A stretch of DNA of 9,144 nucleotides from Bacteroidota bacterium. Lineage in GTDB: Bacteria; Pseudomonadota; Alphaproteobacteria; Puniceispirillales; Puniceispirillaceae. Position numbers and translations under genes: made by a program. The notes below the pieces were generated by a model. That model ran no database searches, had not been told where the DNA came from, and saw nothing but the letters and a program-made list of their open reading frames with translations. Positions 6,797-9,144 of this stretch are shown here, one piece after another. The stretch lies in assembly GCA_009936825.1 (NCBI GenBank), contig JAACDV010000113.1, positions 1-9,144 of the forward strand, read 5' to 3'. Numbering within the stretch: position 1 is the stretch's first letter; the number at the start of each line of letters is the position of its first letter.

Positions 6797-7984
6797 CTAG
6801 CCGGCAAGAACCGCCGCTACCGCAGCCGCAAAAGGAACATGGCGCCCACCGGACAGACCGGCGATATTAATCCGGCTGTCACCAACCACATACATCGCAT
6901 GCTCATCGCGCAACCTTTCAACCTGCTCAGACGTCAGGCCAAGGCGTGAAAACATGCCGCGATGCCGCGCGATGAAATCAAACCTATCAGAATTGCACTG
7001 TCGGCGAAGTTCATCGGCAAGATTCTGGCGAATTTCCAACATCGTAAAGCGCATCTCGTCGAGTTCTGCCTGCCAGTCCGCACGAAGGTCCTTATCGGTA
7101 AGAATAATACCGGTCAACGCCGCCCCATGATCAGGTGCAAACGAATAGTTCAACCTATTCAGAACCGCTAGATTCCGGCTGACGACCGCGTGTTTCTCAG
7201 CGCTATCGCAAATCGCCATCGCAATACCGACACGGTCACGGTACAGACCAAAATTCTTCGAGCATGAAGCCGCGATCAGCATCTCAGGAACGCGCATAGC
7301 CATTGCCCGCAATCCGGCTGCATCTTCATCCAGACCATCACCAAACCCCTGATAGGCTATATCAATGAAAGGAGTGACTTTCTTTTGCAAAACAAAATCA
7401 GTCACCTGCTGCCAGTTCGCCGAGGTAAGATTAGCGCCCGTCGGGTTATGGCAACATCCATGCAACAACAAAACATCGCCGGCTGCCATATCCTGAAGGT
7501 CTTCCATCATTCCGGCAAAATTTACATCGCTGGTGGCATTATCGAAATACCGATACTGGCGCAGTTTCATCCCCATATGCTTTGCCATGCTGACATGCGA
7601 CGGCCAGGTTGGATCACTGACCCACAAGGTAGCATCAAAATTGATCAGCTTTATCGCTTCATACATCTGACGAATGGCTCCGGTTCCACCCGGGGTCTGA
7701 ATAGTGGCAACGCGGTCAGCAGGCACAGAATCGCCGAGGACGAGTTGGCGCATCGCATCGCGAAACTGCTCATCACCGGCAAGCCCTTTATAGCTTTTAG
7801 TGGTTTGTTCGGCGTGCAAAATGGCTTCGGCTTTCTTCACCGCCCGCATAATCGGGGTGCGCCCTTCAGCGTCTTTGAAAACCCCAACACCAAGATCAAT
7901 TTTGGTCTCACGCGTGTCCGCGGCATAAAGCTGGCCAAGACCCAGAATGGGGTCAGGCGGCGTTGGCTGGAATCTTTCAAGCAT
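6797..7984 (-). CDS. AspC/TyrB-type aspartate/aromatic amino acid aminotransferase
   Basis: A 395-residue class I aminotransferase of the AspC/TyrB group, cytoplasmic and PLP-dependent, moving amino groups between aspartate or aromatic amino acids and 2-oxoglutarate. Numbering from the ATG at 7984, the residues equivalent to the classical set are visible. They are Asn180 (CCHNPTG), Asp208 and Tyr211 (FIDIAYQGFGDGL), the Schiff-base Lys243 (ASCSKNFGLYRDRVG) and Arg371 (SRINIAGL) for the alpha-carboxylate. Arg277 in LNRLNYSFAP aligns with Arg292, which binds the side-chain carboxylate of dicarboxylic substrates. The usual SNPP at 296-299 is SFAP, so the pocket near residue 297 differs. A TTG directly upstream (7987) could also serve, but the ATG has AAGG 8 nt upstream and is preferred. 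It lies 248 bp downstream of livM and 85 bp before the TPP gene. It could supply the 2-oxo acid used by that enzyme, which is inference. Confidence 0.92.
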   Translation of the reverse strand: MLERFQPTPPDPILGLGQLYAADTRETKIDLGVGVFKDAEGRTPIMRAVKKAEAILHAEQTTKSYKGLAGDEQFRDAMRQLVLGDSVPADRVATIQTPGGTGAIRQMYEAIKLINFDATLWVSDPTWPSHVSMAKHMGMKLRQYRYFDNATSDVNFAGMMEDLQDMAAGDVLLLHGCCHNPTGANLTSANWQQVTDFVLQKKVTPFIDIAYQGFGDGLDEDAAGLRAMAMRVPEMLIAASCSKNFGLYRDRVGIAMAICDSAEKHAVVSRNLAVLNRLNYSFAPDHGAALTGIILTDKDLRADWQAELDEMRFTMLEIRQNLADELRRQCNSDRFDFIARHRGMFSRLGLTSEQVERLRDEHAMYVVGDSRINIAGLSGGRHVPFAAAVAAVLAG

Positions 7985-7996
7985 CAAAATGACCTT

Positions 7997-8096
7997 TCAA
8001 TTATCAAGAACATCTTTCCGGTCAATAATCAAGAACATCCTTCCGGTCAATAATCAAGAACACCCTTCCGGTCAATAATCAAGAACACCCTGCCAG
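7997..8096. repeat. Four tandem copies of a 25-bp unit upstream of the aminotransferase
   Basis: Four contiguous 25-bp units lie at 7997-8021, 8022-8046, 8047-8071 and 8072-8096. Each opens with TCAAT(A/T)ATCAAGAACA and the first three end in TTCCGG. The middle two differ at one position (T/C); the first has one A/T and one C/T change; the fourth ends in TGCCAG. There are no spacers, so this is not a CRISPR. The array ends only 12 bp before the aminotransferase ATG, immediately next to its ribosome site, so it would form much of the mRNA leader or the promoter-proximal DNA. The unit length is not a multiple of three. Its core on the minus strand, ATTGACCGGAAAGATG, resembles the duplicated element upstream of the EamA exporter. 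Confidence 0.95.
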
Positions 8097-8107
8097 GCTG
8101 ACTGGCA
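8091..8107. repeat. Small inverted repeat at the far edge of the 25-bp array
   Basis: TGCCAG (8091-8096) and CTGGCA (8102-8107) are a perfect 6-bp inverted repeat around a 5-nt GCTGA loop. The left arm is exactly the divergent end of the fourth 25-bp unit. No T run follows on either strand, so it is not a terminator. It may be a small protein-binding palindrome or RNA hairpin. Confidence 0.4.
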
Positions 8108-8162
8108 CACAGCAGACGGAGGACGATGACCGGATTTTCATCTTTATTGGTGTTTCATCTTT

Positions 8163-8192
8163 TATCTAGGGCATTTAAGGGGGTACTGGCAA
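8163..8192 (-). promoter_or_regulatory. Candidate promoter for the aminotransferase gene
   Basis: On the minus strand TTGCCA (8192-8187) matches five of six bases of the -35 consensus. It is followed after 18 bp by TAGATA (8168-8163), a weak -10 box. It lies in the 248-bp gap between livM and the aminotransferase, which is long enough for independent transcription. The 25-bp repeat array would then lie in the transcribed leader. The same gap contains TTTCATCTTT twice with a 17-bp period (8136-8145 and 8153-8162). The prediction is from consensus only. Confidence 0.3.
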
Positions 8193-8232
8193 TGATTTTG
8201 AATGCCTGAGTCTGGAGGGTCCCCGATGTTTG

Positions 8233-9144
8233 TTATTTTTCCGGAATCAATCCGCGTGGACTAAATCGCAAGACAAGCAACAAAATTATCCCCATCGTGA
8301 TCAGGCGCATATGCGCTGCAGATTTGATCAGATGTTCACGAAGGTCCGAATTCTCAGCCATTCCGCTGGTGATGGCATTCATCAGCCAAAGCCCCATCGG
8401 TTCAACCTCAACCCACAGGAACCAAATCAGAAACCCGCCAAGAACCGCGCCCCAGTTATTCCCTGATCCGCCAACAATCACCATCACCCAGATCAAAAAA
8501 GTAAAGCGAAGCGGCTGATACGACGCTGGCGTCAACAGTCCATCCAGCGACGTCAACATCGCCCCGGCAATGCCGCAAACCGCCGAGCCAATCACGAACA
8601 CCTGAAGATGACGCTTGGTCACATCCTTGCCCATCGCCTCGGCGGCCTCTTCATTATCGCGAATAGCGCGCATCATCCGGCCCCACGGCGATTTCAGGGC
8701 CTTTTCAGACATCCACATGATGATTGCCAGAACAACAACGAACAGCAGGCCATAGGAGATTTTAACATAGAGCGATGATGCCTCGATCACATTGATGCCA
8801 AGCCGGTCGGCCCATGAGATAAAGCTGGGGTCGGCCTGAAGGTTAACTTCATAGGCAACAGGGCGCGGGATACCGGTAACGTTTTTTACGCCGCGTGTCA
8901 GCCAATCCTCATTCTTAATCACGGCGATGATAATTTCAGAAATGCCGAGCGTCGCAATCGCCAGATAATCCGAGCGAAGACCAAGGGCAACCTTGCCAAT
9001 TACCCACGCCGCCCCGGCCGCTAACAACCCGCCAACCAGCCAGCTGAAAATAATATGCAGCCCCAATCCGCCAAGATATCCATCCGCCGCCGGGTTCACC
9101 GCCTCGATCGCCTCGGCTGCCGGATCAAAGACATATCGATAGAG
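8233..9144 (-). CDS. livM: Branched-chain amino acid ABC transporter permease LivM (5' end outside window)
   Basis: A LivM-family inner-membrane permease subunit for high-affinity uptake of branched-chain or other polar amino acids. It works with LivH, the ATPases LivG/LivF and a periplasmic binding protein. The frame is open to the right edge, giving 303 visible residues plus the stop. The GTG at 9099 is internal, and the true start and first membrane segments lie outside. Numbering from the edge, LRSDYLAIATLGISEII at about 56-72 is the conserved LivM segment. The cytoplasmic EAA-like coupling loop (GRMMRAIRDNEEAAEAMG) lies around 155-172. GGSGNNWGAVLGG and LRFSPRGL near the end are also typical. 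Several hydrophobic segments lie between these. No livG/livF gene follows downstream, so those ATPases must lie upstream, outside the window, or elsewhere. The 248-bp gap suggests the downstream enzymes may not share its promoter. Confidence 0.92.
   Translation of the reverse strand, partial: LYRYVFDPAAEAIEAVNPAADGYLGGLGLHIIFSWLVGGLLAAGAAWVIGKVALGLRSDYLAIATLGISEIIIAVIKNEDWLTRGVKNVTGIPRPVAYEVNLQADPSFISWADRLGINVIEASSLYVKISYGLLFVVVLAIIMWMSEKALKSPWGRMMRAIRDNEEAAEAMGKDVTKRHLQVFVIGSAVCGIAGAMLTSLDGLLTPASYQPLRFTFLIWVMVIVGGSGNNWGAVLGGFLIWFLWVEVEPMGLWLMNAITSGMAENSDLREHLIKSAAHMRLITMGIILLLVLRFSPRGLIPEK

Noticed and set aside
7385..8053. Long plus-strand ORF (222 codons) antisense to the aminotransferase and into the repeat array
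   Set aside because: It lies opposite a gene with all catalytic residues conserved, and its translation has no recognisable domain. It is a shadow frame.
7997..8096. CRISPR array
   Set aside because: The units are contiguous with no spacers, and no cas genes are present.
8305..8316. Perfect 12-bp palindrome GCGCATATGCGC
   Set aside because: It lies inside the livM coding sequence and encodes ordinary permease residues (AHMR). No neighbouring features suggest a binding site.

Overview
The window reads as chromosomal DNA of a free-living Gram-negative heterotroph, most likely an alphaproteobacterium. This is inferred from the style of the proteins (LivM permease, NagK-like acylpyruvate hydrolase, Ser-type proline racemase relative, orphan acetolactate-synthase-like TPP enzyme), roughly balanced base composition, and tight gene packing. 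A marine group such as SAR116 would fit, but nothing here proves it. No phage, transposon, CRISPR, rRNA or tRNA was seen.

Layout from left to right. At 1-375 (minus) is the N-terminal part of a DMT/EamA membrane exporter, cut by the window edge. Bases 376-640 are a divergent intergenic region with an 18-bp tandem duplication. At 641-1330 (plus) is a complete FAH-family acylpyruvate hydrolase, closed by a strong intrinsic terminator at 1388-1420. Everything to the right is on the minus strand. In transcription order these are: a 5'-truncated livM permease (9144-8233); a 248-bp spacer holding four tandem copies of a 25-bp unit; an AspC/TyrB-type aminotransferase (7984-6797); an unassigned TPP-dependent enzyme (6711-5026); a proline racemase/hydroxyproline epimerase-family protein whose start overlaps the TPP stop by 4 nt (5029-4007); a class V aminotransferase-fold enzyme lacking the desulfurase cysteine (3908-2661); and a MalY/PatB-type PLP enzyme starting at TTG (2607-1435).

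Taken together this looks like an amino-acid uptake and catabolism neighbourhood. It has a branched-chain/polar amino-acid ABC permease, three different fold-type I PLP enzymes, an imino-acid epimerase or dehydratase, a TPP enzyme that would act on 2-oxo acids, and a divergent acylpyruvate hydrolase. No established pathway known to me combines exactly these enzymes. The substrate cannot be read from sequence alone, and membership of one operon is inferred only from strand and spacing. The translational coupling of the TPP enzyme to the proline racemase relative is the most concrete lead.

The other recurrent oddity is short tandem duplication in the spacers: 18 bp x2 upstream of the exporter, 25 bp x4 upstream of the aminotransferase, and about 17 bp x2 upstream of the TPP gene. 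The first two share the core ATTGACC-(GG)-AAAGATG on the minus strand.
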